Below are positions 51,337 to 60,381 of a DNA stretch of 64,000 nt, piece by piece. The stretch's first letter is position 1. Each line of letters starts with the position of its first letter. Made by a program: the position numbers and the translations under genes. The stretch is taken from contig NZ_LNCI01000001.1 in the NCBI RefSeq assembly GCF_001509585.1, forward strand, positions 372,001 through 436,000, read 5' to 3'. Source of the DNA: Tropicimonas marinistellae. Lineage in GTDB: Bacteria > Pseudomonadota > Alphaproteobacteria > Rhodobacterales > Rhodobacteraceae. The notes below the pieces were generated by a model. It did no database searches and was not told where the DNA came from. It saw only the letters and a program-made list of their open reading frames with translations.

Positions 51337-52395
51337 TCAACGGGAAAAGACGTGACCATCCATCAATTTGCGCGCGGTGCGCAGGATCGCGGCGCTTTCA
51401 ACGGCGCCGGACTCGTCGACGGAGGCGACGACCGTCATCTCTCCGCCTGGATGCTCGACCGCCATCTGACGCGTGGCACCGGACCCAGTACGGGCGAGCG
51501 CGTGGGCCGGGGTGCCCGGGATGAGGCAGGCCGTTGCGACGCTCACCGCGCCCAGAACGCCAATCGTCTTGTGGCAGCGATGGGGAATGAACGTGCGGGT
51601 GGAGATTGCGCCGCCATTTCGGGGCGCACTCACCATGGTCATCTTGGGAACGGATTTCTCGGACACATCGCCGAGATTCATGCGCGGGCCGCAGGCAAGC
51701 CGGATCAGTTCGAGCCGTGCGGTAAGCGCGGTGTTGGCCTCAAGCTCCTCGGGCGTTTCCTCTCCGGTGATCCCGATGTCCGCTGCCCGTAGCACGACGC
51801 AGGGCATGCCGTTGTCGATCATTGTCACGTCGAAGCCCTCGACGACATCCACCGGGTTGCCAGTGGGAAGAAGGGCGCCGCATGTCGAGCCGGCCGTGTC
51901 CTTGAATTCGATTGGCACGGGAGCCGCGCCGCCCGGCACGCCGTCGATCCGGGCCTCGCCTTCGTAGGACACGCGGCCGCCCGGTGTCTGGATCCTGGCG
52001 ACGGCAATCTGTCCGGTGTTCTCCATATAGATCGTCACCGGCGTCTCGCCCTCCTGAGCGGCGACCAGCCCGCGCTCGATGGCGAAAGGCCCGACCCCGG
52101 CGAGGATATTGCCGCAATTCTGGGAGTCCGTGACGATCGGTTTGTCGACAAAGACCTGCAGGAACAGGAAATCCACGTCGACGCCTTCGCGATCCGAGGC
52201 CGATACCACCGCCACCTTGGAGGTCAACGGGTCGGCGCCGCCCATACCGTCGATCTGGCGGATGTCGGGGGAGCCCATGATGCCGAGCAGCAGCACGTCG
52301 CGCTCGGCCGTGTCATCCGGCAGATCGGAGGCAAGGAAGTATCCGCCCTTGGATGTGCCGCCCCGCATCCACATCGCAGGGATGCTGTCAGACAT
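51337..52395 (-). CDS. galD: 4-oxalomesaconate tautomerase-like (PrpF family)
   Basis: A 352-residue PrpF-family isomerase. [14 protein letters not shown] at 8-21 and the Cys in [11 protein letters not shown] near 85-95 are the family marks; proton transfer uses Cys/Lys residues. In gallate and protocatechuate meta-cleavage GalD converts the keto to the enol form of 4-oxalomesaconate. It overlaps the GalC gene stop by eight bases and lies 93 bases before the dioxygenase gene. PrpF aconitate isomerase activity is the alternative, but the neighbours favour GalD. Confidence 0.88.
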   Translation of the reverse strand: MSDSIPAMWMRGGTSKGGYFLASDLPDDTAERDVLLLGIMGSPDIRQIDGMGGADPLTSKVAVVSASDREGVDVDFLFLQVFVDKPIVTDSQNCGNILAGVGPFAIERGLVAAQEGETPVTIYMENTGQIAVARIQTPGGRVSYEGEARIDGVPGGAAPVPIEFKDTAGSTCGALLPTGNPVDVVEGFDVTMIDNGMPCVVLRAADIGITGEETPEELEANTALTARLELIRLACGPRMNLGDVSEKSVPKMTMVSAPRNGGAISTRTFIPHRCHKTIGVLGAVSVATACLIPGTPAHALARTGSGATRQMAVEHPGGEMTVVASVDESGAVESAAILRTARKLMDGHVFSR

Positions 52396-53059
52396 ACTTC
52401 AGGCCCTTCTCGGCGAGCCGCTCGCGCATCTGGTACATGTCGAGCCCAAGAACACCAGAGGCGAGCTTGGCGCGTTTCTCGGCCTCGTTGGCTTCCCGCG
52501 CGCGCGCCTTTTCGAGCACATCGGCCGCTTCCTCGCGGCGGACGACACAGACGCCGTCGTCGTCGGCGATGATCACGTCGCCCGCGTTCACCAGCTCGCC
52601 GGCACAGACCACCGGCACGTTCACCGACCCCAGGGTTTCCTTCACTGTGCCCTGGGCGAAGACCGCCTTCGACCAGACGGGGAACTGCATCTCGCGGAGG
52701 TCGGCGACATCGCGCGTCCCGGCGTCGATGACGAGCCCCTTGCATCCGCGTGCCTTTGCCGATGTGGCCAGAAGGTCGCCGAAATAGCCGGAGTTGGATG
52801 GTGATGTGGGGGCCAGAACCAGGATGTCCCCGGGTTTCACCTGTTCGATGGCCACGTGCAGCATCCAGTTGTCGCAGGGCGGCGCGGATATCGTCACCGC
52901 GGAACCGGCGATCCGGACACCGGAATAGATCGGGCGCATGTAATCGGCCAAAAGCCCCTTGCGCCCCTGCGCCTCGTGCACGGTGGACACCCCGAGCGCG
53001 GCAAGCCCGTCGATGATTTCCTGTTCGGCGCGGTCAATGTTCTGGACGACGACGTTCAT
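52388..53059 (-). CDS. galC: 4-carboxy-4-hydroxy-2-oxoadipate aldolase (RraA family)
   Basis: A 223-residue RraA-like class II aldolase. [16 protein letters not shown] has the Asp/Arg pair that holds metal and pyruvate, and GCKG and [15 protein letters not shown] are conserved beside it. It cleaves 4-carboxy-4-hydroxy-2-oxoadipate to pyruvate and oxaloacetate, the last step of the GalB-GalC-GalD route. The start at 53059 has GGAGGAGGA six bases before it. It sits 28 bases after the hydratase gene. Confidence 0.9.
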   Translation of the reverse strand: MNVVVQNIDRAEQEIIDGLAALGVSTVHEAQGRKGLLADYMRPIYSGVRIAGSAVTISAPPCDNWMLHVAIEQVKPGDILVLAPTSPSNSGYFGDLLATSAKARGCKGLVIDAGTRDVADLREMQFPVWSKAVFAQGTVKETLGSVNVPVVCAGELVNAGDVIIADDDGVCVVRREEAADVLEKARAREANEAEKRAKLASGVLGLDMYQMRERLAEKGLKYV

Positions 53060-53087
53060 GATGCTCCTCCTCCTCGTTCGGCCACAC

Positions 53088-53819
53088 TCAAAGCTCATCC
53101 ACGGTGCGTGGGAAAACCGACTGGAAACCTTCGGCGTATTTCGCCGCCCGTCCACCGGCTTGCCCGCCGGAGTTGCGGCGGAAGTGGTTGGCGCGGTTCT
53201 CGGCCACGTTGGTGTAGAAATCCCAGAGATGATGCTGGCCTTCCATACATTCGATGGCGGCGCGCTTCTTGTCCCAGACGGCGGTGATGTCGAGGAAGGT
53301 GTCGGGCTTCCAGCCCATCTGTTCGGTCTGGTGCGGCTCGAACAGGTAGAGCTGCGGCGCGCCGAGTACATCCTCGCCGGGCTTGTGACCCCAGGCCTGG
53401 GCGATCATGCGGCACGTCAGCACAAATTCTGTCGTGCGCATGTGGTCGGTGTTGTAGGGGTCGTATTGCGAGTGGCTCAGCATGAAACGCGGCTGGACAG
53501 CACGAATAATGTCAACGACGCGATCCTGCGCCTCGCTTCCCAGATCAAGCGGGTAGTCCCCGAGATCAAGAAACTGGATATCATGCACGTCGAGCGCGGC
53601 GGCGGCGTTCTCAGCTTCCTTGCGGCGGATCGTCTTGACCTCGTCGAGCGTCTTGCCTTCCTTCCAGAGCCGCGCGCTCTCGCCGCGTTCGCCGTAGGAC
53701 AGGCAGGCAACGGTGACCTCGTAGCCGAGCTTTTGGTGCAGGGCGATCGCACCGCCGCAGCGCCAGACAAAATCGGCCGCATGCGCGGAGATTACCAGCG
53801 CGGTCTTGCTGTCGCTCAT
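53088..53819 (-). CDS. galB: 4-oxalomesaconate hydratase, PIG-L fold
   Basis: A 243-residue zinc-dependent protein of the PIG-L (LmbE) fold. Residues 12-16 read AHAAD where deacetylases have HPDD: this reduced HxxD form with [14 protein letters not shown] is typical of GalB, the hydratase that adds water to 4-oxalomesaconate enol. The second zinc His is His126 in [10 protein letters not shown]. It is the first gene of the minus-strand operon GalB-GalC-GalD-dioxygenase, divergent from the tandem-HTH LysR. Confidence 0.9.
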   Translation of the reverse strand: MSDSKTALVISAHAADFVWRCGGAIALHQKLGYEVTVACLSYGERGESARLWKEGKTLDEVKTIRRKEAENAAAALDVHDIQFLDLGDYPLDLGSEAQDRVVDIIRAVQPRFMLSHSQYDPYNTDHMRTTEFVLTCRMIAQAWGHKPGEDVLGAPQLYLFEPHQTEQMGWKPDTFLDITAVWDKKRAAIECMEGQHHLWDFYTNVAENRANHFRRNSGGQAGGRAAKYAEGFQSVFPRTVDEL

Positions 53820-53910
53820 GTCTGTTCTCCCGTTCGAGGTAACTGTCAGTTTTGCCGCCTTGGTAGCGCGCGTATGTGTCGCGCGGCCATTTCAATCCGG
53901 TGGAATGTCC

Positions 53911-53934
53911 ATAAAATTTCGATATAGATTATCC
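53911..53934. promoter_or_regulatory. Possible regulator site in galB/LysR divergent region
   Basis: The AT-rich block from 53911 reads TAAAATTTCGAT then ATAGATTATC. A related minus-strand block occurs at 55184-55206 before the dehydrogenase gene, sharing TAAA, TTCGAT and ATATAG elements. A common site for the tandem-HTH regulator is possible. Confidence 0.3.
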
Positions 53935-53955
53935 GGAAACTCCGTGAGAGGCGAC

Positions 53956-55182
53956 ATGGACATATATAAACTCAATCTTCGCCACCTGCGCGCGTTCAGT
54001 CAAACGGCGCGCGCGGGCAGCATTTCTGCCGCAGCTTCCGAAGTGCATTTGTCGCAACCAGCGATCACGCAGGCGTTGTCGAAGCTGGAGCGAACACTGG
54101 GAGCGGCGCTCTTTGTCCGCACCCGTGGAGGGATCTTTCTGACTGAACCGGGCGAGATGTTCCGGAACCGGGTGGAGCGGGCGCAAGAGCATCTGCGCAT
54201 CGGGTCGGAGCGCTGCGTCCGTGCTGCAAACAAAAAGCCGTCCGGTGGGTTCCAGCGCTTCGACCACCTGTTGACGAGCGCGCAACTCAGGGCGCTTCTG
54301 GCAGTCGAGGAAGCAGGCAACTTCTCCTGGGCCGCACGGGCCGTCGGGATTGCGCAACCCGCGCTCCACCGGACCGCGCGGGATCTGGAGCGGCTGTCGG
54401 GGGTCGCCCTATATGGAAAAACGGCGCAAGGGATCGAACTGACGCCGGCCGCGCAGGCGCTGGCGCTGGCGGCGCGGCTTTCGCTCGCGGAGTTGCGGCA
54501 GGGAATCGATGAGATAAACGCGTGGCTTGGTCATGACAGCACGGAATTGTCGATCGGAACCATGCCCTTGGCGCGTTCTTACGTACTTCCCAAAGCAATC
54601 AACGACTTCACGCGCCTTCGTCCGGACGTGAGACTTCGGGTGGTTGATGGGCCTTACGCGGACCTATTGCATGGGTTGCGCCACGGCCAGTTGGATCTCC
54701 TGATCGGCGCGCTGCGCGAACCGGTTCCGGCCGACGACGTGACCCAACAGCCGCTCTTCGATGACGCGTTGGCAATCCTTGCCCGCTCGGGTCATCCACT
54801 CGCCGAGGCTGACGCGATCACCGTCCGCGAACTCGCTGAATGGAGCTGGCTCACCCCGCCAAAAGGCGTGCCAACGCGGGATCTGTTCGACTCGCTGTTC
54901 GCCGATGCGGGAATCGACGCCCCGACGCGAATCGTCGAGTCCTCCTCGCAGATCTTGCTGCGCGGGGTGTTGCTGGGCAGCGATCGCTTGACGATCCTGT
55001 CGCCGCATCAGGTTCGGCTCGAAGTCGAGCAGGGGCTTCTGACCGAGCTGGATGTCGACCTCAGCCATTCGAGTCGCACAATTGGCCTCACGACCAGACA
55101 GGACTGGCAGCCCACAGAAACGCAATCTATGTTGCTCGGCTTGTTGGCGAAAGTCGCTGGGGATCGCCACATCAATCCGTAG
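53956..55182 (+). CDS. LysR-family regulator with two tandem HTH domains
   Basis: A 408-residue LysR-type regulator, about 100 residues longer than normal. The extra length is a second DNA-binding domain: HTH 1 at 7-66 (HLRAFSQTARAGSISAAASE, then LSQPAITQALSKLE) and HTH 2 at 105-165 (LRALLAVEEAGNFSWAARAV, then IAQPALHRTARDLE). A normal effector domain follows from about 190. The start at 53956 follows GAGAGGCGAC. It diverges from galB and reads toward the dehydrogenase and TRAP genes, so it could control both sides. Confidence 0.9.
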   Translation: MDIYKLNLRHLRAFSQTARAGSISAAASEVHLSQPAITQALSKLERTLGAALFVRTRGGIFLTEPGEMFRNRVERAQEHLRIGSERCVRAANKKPSGGFQRFDHLLTSAQLRALLAVEEAGNFSWAARAVGIAQPALHRTARDLERLSGVALYGKTAQGIELTPAAQALALAARLSLAELRQGIDEINAWLGHDSTELSIGTMPLARSYVLPKAINDFTRLRPDVRLRVVDGPYADLLHGLRHGQLDLLIGALREPVPADDVTQQPLFDDALAILARSGHPLAEADAITVRELAEWSWLTPPKGVPTRDLFDSLFADAGIDAPTRIVESSSQILLRGVLLGSDRLTILSPHQVRLEVEQGLLTELDVDLSHSSRTIGLTTRQDWQPTETQSMLLGLLAKVAGDRHINP

Positions 55183-55284
55183 TGCTATATCAAGATCGAA
55201 TATTTAATATGGGTAATCAATTTCCATTCGCGATGACATGGGTGGTAGCGACGGGGCAATCGAAAACCTGCGAGATCCACGTTC

Positions 55285-56214
55285 ATGGCACTCCAAGCCA
55301 ACGCCAGCGAAAATCAGCGCGACCTCGCCCTCCTTGGCTTTGGCGAGGCCGCGCGGGCCTATGTGCGTGGTTGGCAACAGGCCGGTGTCGCGGTTGATCT
55401 GACGGCCTATGACGTAAAGACGGACACATCCGGCCCGCAGCGCCAACAGATGCAGGAGGCATACGCTGCCGCGGCCGTGGTCGGCGTCCCAAACGCATCC
55501 GAAGCGGTATCGCGAGCTGAAGTCGTGTTTTCCTTCGTGACCGCCGACCAAGCACTCGTCGCCGCGCGCAGCGCTCAGGGCGGATTACGCCCGGGCTGCA
55601 TCTACTTCGATTGCAATTCCTGTGCGCCGCGGACCAAGCGCGCGGCTGCCGAACTCGTTGCGGACGTGGGTGGGAACTACCTGGACGTCGCGGTCATGGC
55701 ACCGGTGCATCCACGCCTGAACGCCACGCCGGTTCTGGTGAGCGGAGCCGCCGCAGACCGCGGCGTCGAGATCATGCGGTCCCTCGGCATGCCGGTTCGC
55801 ACCATCGGGCCTGATGTCGGGCAGGCCTCGTCGGTGAAACTGGTCCGCTCGATCATGATCAAGGGCATGGAGGCACTGTCGGCCGAATGCCTGTTGGCCG
55901 GCCGAACGCTCGGTGTCGAAGACGTCGTTCTCGCCAGCTTGAGTGAGAGCTTCGCGGGCATTGATTGGAACGAAATGATGCACCGCAATCTGGAACGGAT
56001 GATGGTTCACGGCCGTCGTCGAGCCGCCGAGATGCGGGAAGCCTGCGCGATGGTCGAAGACTTGGGGCTTCCCGGTCGCATGGCGCAGGCCTCGGCCAAT
56101 TGGCAACAACAGATCGGCGAACAAACCCTGTCACCGCTTCAGGATGAAATCGGTCCACGCAGCGACCGCGTTCTCGCCGCCGTCACCGGATCAAACGCGC
56201 GACGACGCGCATAG
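55285..56214 (+). CDS. NAD(P)-binding oxidoreductase, DUF1932/6PGDH-like
   Basis: A 309-residue beta-hydroxyacid-dehydrogenase-like protein. The Rossmann motif LLGFGEAARAY is at 17-27, and the C-terminal helical DUF1932-type domain follows (SVKLVRSIMIKGMEALSAEC). Residues IYFDCNSCAPRT replace the usual 6PGDH substrate loop. Homologues are found near meta-cleavage and TRAP genes, where they are likely to oxidise or reduce a hydroxy or semialdehyde acid. It could supply the dehydrogenase step before PDC or 4-oxalomesaconate, but that is inference. 61 bases to the TRAP binding protein. Confidence 0.82.
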   Translation: MALQANASENQRDLALLGFGEAARAYVRGWQQAGVAVDLTAYDVKTDTSGPQRQQMQEAYAAAAVVGVPNASEAVSRAEVVFSFVTADQALVAARSAQGGLRPGCIYFDCNSCAPRTKRAAAELVADVGGNYLDVAVMAPVHPRLNATPVLVSGAAADRGVEIMRSLGMPVRTIGPDVGQASSVKLVRSIMIKGMEALSAECLLAGRTLGVEDVVLASLSESFAGIDWNEMMHRNLERMMVHGRRRAAEMREACAMVEDLGLPGRMAQASANWQQQIGEQTLSPLQDEIGPRSDRVLAAVTGSNARRRA

Positions 56215-56275
56215 CTTTCAACGTAAGCCTAACTGGCCCCGATGGGCCGAGGACTTCACAATGGGGAGGAATTCC

Positions 56276-57307
56276 ATGTCCTGTATCAAACTAAAGACAC
56301 TGGTGGCCGCCGCTGCCGTGTTCGGCGCAACATCGGGCGCCCAGGCGGCCGACGAGGTGCTGACGCTCGCCACCTTCATGAGCCCCAAGGCGCCGCCGGT
56401 GGCGAAATTCCTAGAGCCTTGGGCGGCGAAGGTCGAGGAGCAGTCCGGCGGGGCGATTGACATCGAGATTTTCCCGAACATGGCGATGGGCGGCAAGCCG
56501 CCTGAGCTTTACCGCCAGCTGCGCGACGGCGCGGCCGACATGGTGCTGACGATCACCGGATACACGCCGGGCGTCTTCCCGCGTTCGGAAGTGTTCGAAC
56601 TTCCGACCGTGCACCAGAACTCGGCGGCCGCCACCACGCAGGCGATCACCGAGAGCTTCGACCTGATCGCCGAAGACTACGCGGATGTGCATCCGCTGCT
56701 GATCTTCGTGAATGCCGGCAATGCGATCCACACGGTCGGCGATTGTGTCGCGGGACCGGACAACCTGCAGGGTCTGAAGCTGCGCACGCCGTCGCGGACC
56801 GGCGGCTGGCTGATCGAGGCCTGGGGCGCAGAGCCCGTTGGTATGCCGGTGCCGGACCTTCCGCAAGCGCTGGCCAAGGGCACGGTCGATGGCGCCATGG
56901 TACCTTTCGAGATCATGCCGCCCTATAAGCTGCACGAGTTGACCAACTGCTCCGTCACGGGTGAGGCGGATGGCCGTTTCGGCGCATCGGTCTTCATGTT
57001 CGCGATGAACAAGGACCGCTACGAGAGCCTGTCGGACGACCTCAAGGCCGTAATCGACGCCAATTCCGGCGCCGCCATCTCGGCCGAACTGGGGGCCCTG
57101 ATGGATGCGATCGAGATGCCTGGCAAGGAGCTTCAGGGCAAGACCGGCTCACCGGTGAACGCGCTCGATACGGATGCAACCGCCGCGATCAACGCCGCGG
57201 CCGAGGAGGTCGTGACCCGCTGGATCGAGGAAGCCAACGGCAGCGGCCTCGATGGCGCCGCGCTCGTTGAAGGTGCCCGCGCCGCGATTGCAGCCAAGAC
57301 GAACTAA
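56276..57307 (+). CDS. dctP: TRAP transporter binding protein DctP
   Basis: A 343-residue periplasmic binding protein of the DctP family. The signal peptide spans 1-24 (SGAQAA), and DEVLTLATFMSPKAPPVAKF begins the mature lobe. The ligand-binding Arg is in LKLRTPSRTGGWLIEAWGAE. The start at 56276 has GGGGAGGAA ahead. Unlike the TAXI system 10 kb away, this is a classical DctPQM set. It probably imports an aromatic or C6 acid that feeds the local pathway. Confidence 0.93.
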   Translation: MSCIKLKTLVAAAAVFGATSGAQAADEVLTLATFMSPKAPPVAKFLEPWAAKVEEQSGGAIDIEIFPNMAMGGKPPELYRQLRDGAADMVLTITGYTPGVFPRSEVFELPTVHQNSAAATTQAITESFDLIAEDYADVHPLLIFVNAGNAIHTVGDCVAGPDNLQGLKLRTPSRTGGWLIEAWGAEPVGMPVPDLPQALAKGTVDGAMVPFEIMPPYKLHELTNCSVTGEADGRFGASVFMFAMNKDRYESLSDDLKAVIDANSGAAISAELGALMDAIEMPGKELQGKTGSPVNALDTDATAAINAAAEEVVTRWIEEANGSGLDGAALVEGARAAIAAKTN

Positions 57308-57326
57308 TCGCCACTCACGCGATGCC

Positions 57327-57359
57327 GGAAGGGCCGGTTCGACATCGGCCGGCCTTTCC
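57327..57359 (+). terminator. Hairpin between dctP and dctQ
   Basis: An 11-bp stem with one G-T wobble (57327-57337 with 57349-57359) and an 11-base loop lies 20 bases after the dctP stop and 20 before dctQ. As in the other two transport operons of this window, it follows the binding-protein gene directly. Confidence 0.6.
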
Positions 57360-57378
57360 ACCTTTGTCTACGGAGGAC

Positions 57379-57879
57379 ATGATGCACAATCTCGCCGAGA
57401 GGATTTCGACAGGCTGGGCCCTTCTGGGCGGTGTGGTGATCGTTGCGATCATGCTCGTGACCTCCTTCAACATCGGCGCCTTCACGCTCGACAGGGTGGC
57501 CGGGGCCTTCGGTGCGAATATCAAGGGCCTGCCGGGCTACGAGGATTTCGTGAGGTTGGTCCTTTCCTGCGCGGCGCTGATGTTCTTTCCCTACACGCAG
57601 TTCCGTCGCGGTCATGTGACCGTGGATCTCTTCATGACCATGCTGCCCCCGGTGGTTGGGCGGCAGCTGGAGCGGCTGTGGCTCTTCGCCATCGGCTGCC
57701 TCGCGCTGTTCCTCGCCTACTGGATGACTCTCGGTATGGTCGAGACGCGCAGCGACAATGCGTCTTCGCCGATCCTCGGCTGGGCAGAATGGCCCTTCTA
57801 TATCCCGGGGATCCTGTCCCTTTTCCTCTGGGCCTTCGTGGCTTTCGTGCAATCCTGGGAGGGCGGCACCGATGCTTGA
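57379..57879 (+). CDS. dctQ: TRAP transporter small permease DctQ
   Basis: A 166-residue inner-membrane protein with four helices, normal for DctQ. FVRLVLSCAALMFFPYTQFR, then HVTVDLFM, matches the family core. Two ATGs in a row (57379 and 57382) follow GGAGG; the second has the better spacing. It overlaps dctM by eight bases and forms the small subunit of the secondary transporter. Confidence 0.9.
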   Translation: MMHNLAERISTGWALLGGVVIVAIMLVTSFNIGAFTLDRVAGAFGANIKGLPGYEDFVRLVLSCAALMFFPYTQFRRGHVTVDLFMTMLPPVVGRQLERLWLFAIGCLALFLAYWMTLGMVETRSDNASSPILGWAEWPFYIPGILSLFLWAFVAFVQSWEGGTDA

Positions 57880-59269
57880 CCGTGAAACGATCGGGGTTCT
57901 GGGCCTCGCATTCCTGTTCCTTCTGCTGATCCTGCGTGTGCCTGTGGGCCTCGCCATGGTGGGCGTCGGTATCGGCGGCAACTACGCGCTCTCCATCGTC
58001 GCGCCGTACCTGCGCTTTGAGCCATACCTCAAGCAGTTCAAGACCCTGACATGGGGCACGATGGCGAATTACGAGCTTTCGGTGGTGCCGCTCTTCGTGC
58101 TGATGGGCTATCTCGCCAGCCACGCCAACCTCAGTCGCGACCTGTTTCAGGGCTTCAACGCGGCGGTGGGTCGGTTCCGCGGTGGGGTCGCCATGGCCGC
58201 CATTGGCGCCTGCGCCGGGTTCGGCGCGGTCTGCGGCTCGTCGCTGGCAACCGCCTCCACCATGGGCAAGGTCGCGTTGCCGGAATTGAAGCGGCTGAAC
58301 TACGCGCCGAAGCTTGCGACCGGCACGCTGGCCGCTGGCGGCACGCTCGGTATCCTCATCCCGCCCTCGGTTGCGCTGGTCATCTATGCCGTGATCGTGG
58401 AGGCGTCGATCATCGAGATGTTCCAGGCGGCGATCATCCCCGGCCTGATCGCGGTGGCTTTCTTCGTCGGCCTTATCGCTTTCATGGTGCGTCGCAACCC
58501 GGCACTGGCGCCCAACACCTCGGACCTTACGCGCGAACAGAAACGCGAGGCCTATGCACGGCTCTTGCCGGTGATCCTGATCTTCGGATCCATCATCCTC
58601 GGGCTTGGCATGGGGCTCTTCACGCCGACGCCGGCGGCCGGTGTCGGAGCGACGATCATCCTGCTCTACGGGCTGTTCCTGCGCTGGAAGACCGGAAGCG
58701 AAGGGCTCGACATGGCAGGGTTCAAGGCGTCGATCCTCGAGACCGCGGTTACGACCGGCATGATTTTCTTCATCCTGTTCGGGGCCGAGGTGCTCAAGGG
58801 CTTCTTCGCCCGCGCGGGACTGCCGGCCGCCATGGCGGCCTTCGCCACCGAGTCCGGGCTCGATCCCTGGCTGATCCTGGTCATCATCCTCGGTATCTTC
58901 ATCATCCTGGGCTGTTTCATGGACAGCCTGGCGATGATCCTCGTGGTCGTGCCTTTCTTCTGGCCCTCGTTGGTGGAACTCAACGGCGGCGACTATGCCG
59001 TGGCCGACACGGCTGCCTACGGTATGGGAACGGAAGATCTGAAGATCTGGTTCGGCATCGTCGCGCTTGTCGTTGTGGAGCTTGGGCTGATCACGCCGCC
59101 GGTGGGCCTCAACGTGTTCATCATCTCCGCAATGGCACGCGGCATTGCCATGAAGGAGGTTTTCGTCGGTGTCATGCCCTTCTTCGGCATCGAGATCGTG
59201 AGGATCGGCCTGTTGCTGCTTCTGCCCGCACTCACGCTCTTCCTGCCGCACCTGTTGAGCGGGAACTGA
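57872..59269 (+). CDS. dctM: TRAP transporter large permease DctM
   Basis: A 465-residue inner-membrane permease with about 12 helices, the transporting subunit of the DctPQM system. FGAVCGSSLATASTMGKVALPE and LGILIPPSVALVIYAVI are conserved DctM stretches (cut here for length), and GLITPPVGLNVFIISA marks the second pseudo-repeat. It starts eight bases inside dctQ. It is the last gene of the operon that begins with the DUF1932-type dehydrogenase or dctP. Confidence 0.94.
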   Translation: MLDRETIGVLGLAFLFLLLILRVPVGLAMVGVGIGGNYALSIVAPYLRFEPYLKQFKTLTWGTMANYELSVVPLFVLMGYLASHANLSRDLFQGFNAAVGRFRGGVAMAAIGACAGFGAVCGSSLATASTMGKVALPELKRLNYAPKLATGTLAAGGTLGILIPPSVALVIYAVIVEASIIEMFQAAIIPGLIAVAFFVGLIAFMVRRNPALAPNTSDLTREQKREAYARLLPVILIFGSIILGLGMGLFTPTPAAGVGATIILLYGLFLRWKTGSEGLDMAGFKASILETAVTTGMIFFILFGAEVLKGFFARAGLPAAMAAFATESGLDPWLILVIILGIFIILGCFMDSLAMILVVVPFFWPSLVELNGGDYAVADTAAYGMGTEDLKIWFGIVALVVVELGLITPPVGLNVFIISAMARGIAMKEVFVGVMPFFGIEIVRIGLLLLLPALTLFLPHLLSGN

Positions 59270-59653
59270 GCAATCGTCGCAAAGTCCCCGTCGTACCAAT
59301 ACCTGTTACCTCCCCGGACGCGCCTGCCCTGAACATCCTGCGATGGGCAGGCGCTCTGGAGGTCGATGGCCTCCCTCCCTGTTTCAACCCGCTCGGTGAG
59401 TGGTCGGATCATGGCTAGCGCCGCCGCACCCGTGCGACACCGACGCTTTCACACCAGTGGTTCTGGATGTCGCGGTCGCGGCTTCCGACATCTTCGGCAA
59501 TGCGCGCCAGCATCGCGAAGGCGACGTCGACGAAAGGACCGTGCCGGGCGTCAAGCGAGTGGCCCGCACCGGAATGGCGGGATTGTTCAATAAATCCGTG
59601 TGTCGGCCTGCGAAACTCCCCCTGTCGAATCCACCGTTCCGATAGGAGACATC
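59270..59653. other. Intergenic region, no gene seen
   Basis: 384 bases after dctM. Short frames on both strands lack motifs and ribosome sites. It should hold the promoter of the SRPBCC gene. No hairpin with a T run follows dctM. Confidence 0.4.
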
Positions 59654-60175
59654 ATGTTGAGACACCTCGTCACGTCGCTAACTATCGTCTGCGCTGCAAC
59701 TCCGATGCTGGCCGGTACGACAGAGAGCTTCGCGCGCCTTTCCATAGACACCGCCATTGATATTCCGGCACCCGCCGAGGTGGTATGGGACGTTCTTGCC
59801 GATATCGAGGCCTACCCGGAGTGGAACCCTTATCACGTGCGCGTCGATGGCGTGTTGGAGATTGGTGAAAAGCTCGCCGTCCATGTTGTGAAGCCAAATG
59901 GCACCGCCCTGACCGTGCATCCGCACCTGATGGAATTCGACCGCGGCAAAAGCCTCGTATGGGGCGGCGGGCCGGCTGGTATTTTCCGCGGCGTCCACCG
60001 GTTCGATCTGGAAACACTCTCGCCGGCCTGTACGAGATTGCGCCACACCGAAATTTTCTCCGGCCTGTTCATCCAATTCGCGGAGTTGGATGCGATTGAA
60101 CACGGCTATGTCTTGATGAACCGAGCGCTACGAGATCGCGTAGCCGCCGTGCATGGCACCGGGGAAAACTGCTGA
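59654..60175 (+). CDS. Secreted SRPBCC-fold protein
   Basis: A 173-residue protein of the SRPBCC (START/Bet v1-like) superfamily with an apparent signal peptide (residues 1-23). The fold is indicated by IDIPAPAEVVWDVLADIEAY followed by PEWNPYHVRVDG, the standard polyketide-cyclase-like opening. The family binds hydrophobic ligands in a deep cavity. Export is unusual for this superfamily. ATAGGAGACATC precedes the ATG at 59654. It converges on the NAGGN genes and has no evident partner. Confidence 0.8.
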   Translation: MLRHLVTSLTIVCAATPMLAGTTESFARLSIDTAIDIPAPAEVVWDVLADIEAYPEWNPYHVRVDGVLEIGEKLAVHVVKPNGTALTVHPHLMEFDRGKSLVWGGGPAGIFRGVHRFDLETLSPACTRLRHTEIFSGLFIQFAELDAIEHGYVLMNRALRDRVAAVHGTGENC

Positions 60176-60310
60176 CAACCGGTGCGGCCGGGGCAATTCC
60201 CGTTGACCCAGCCGACGGGACCGACCACCGCGCGCATGACCTTGCCCGCTTAACACCGGTGCCCCTGATCTAACGCCTCTCGGGCGCAACCGAATGTGAT
60301 CTTTCCTGTC

Positions 60311-60334
60311 GAAAAACTCCGGTGGTTTCCGGAG
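60311..60334 (-). terminator. Rho-independent terminator of the asnO-ngg operon
   Basis: On the minus strand a CTCCGG/CCGGAG stem with an AAACCA loop is followed directly by TTTTTC. It lies about 50 bases after the ngg stop. This is the clearest intrinsic terminator in the window. Confidence 0.8.
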
Positions 60335-60381
60335 CTCCGTCTCGCCGGTAATGGTATAACGCGGCAAATCCTTTTGACGGA

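Noticed and set aside
57632-59299. 555-codon minus-strand frame opposite dctQM
   Set aside because: Antisense shadow with the same biased composition.
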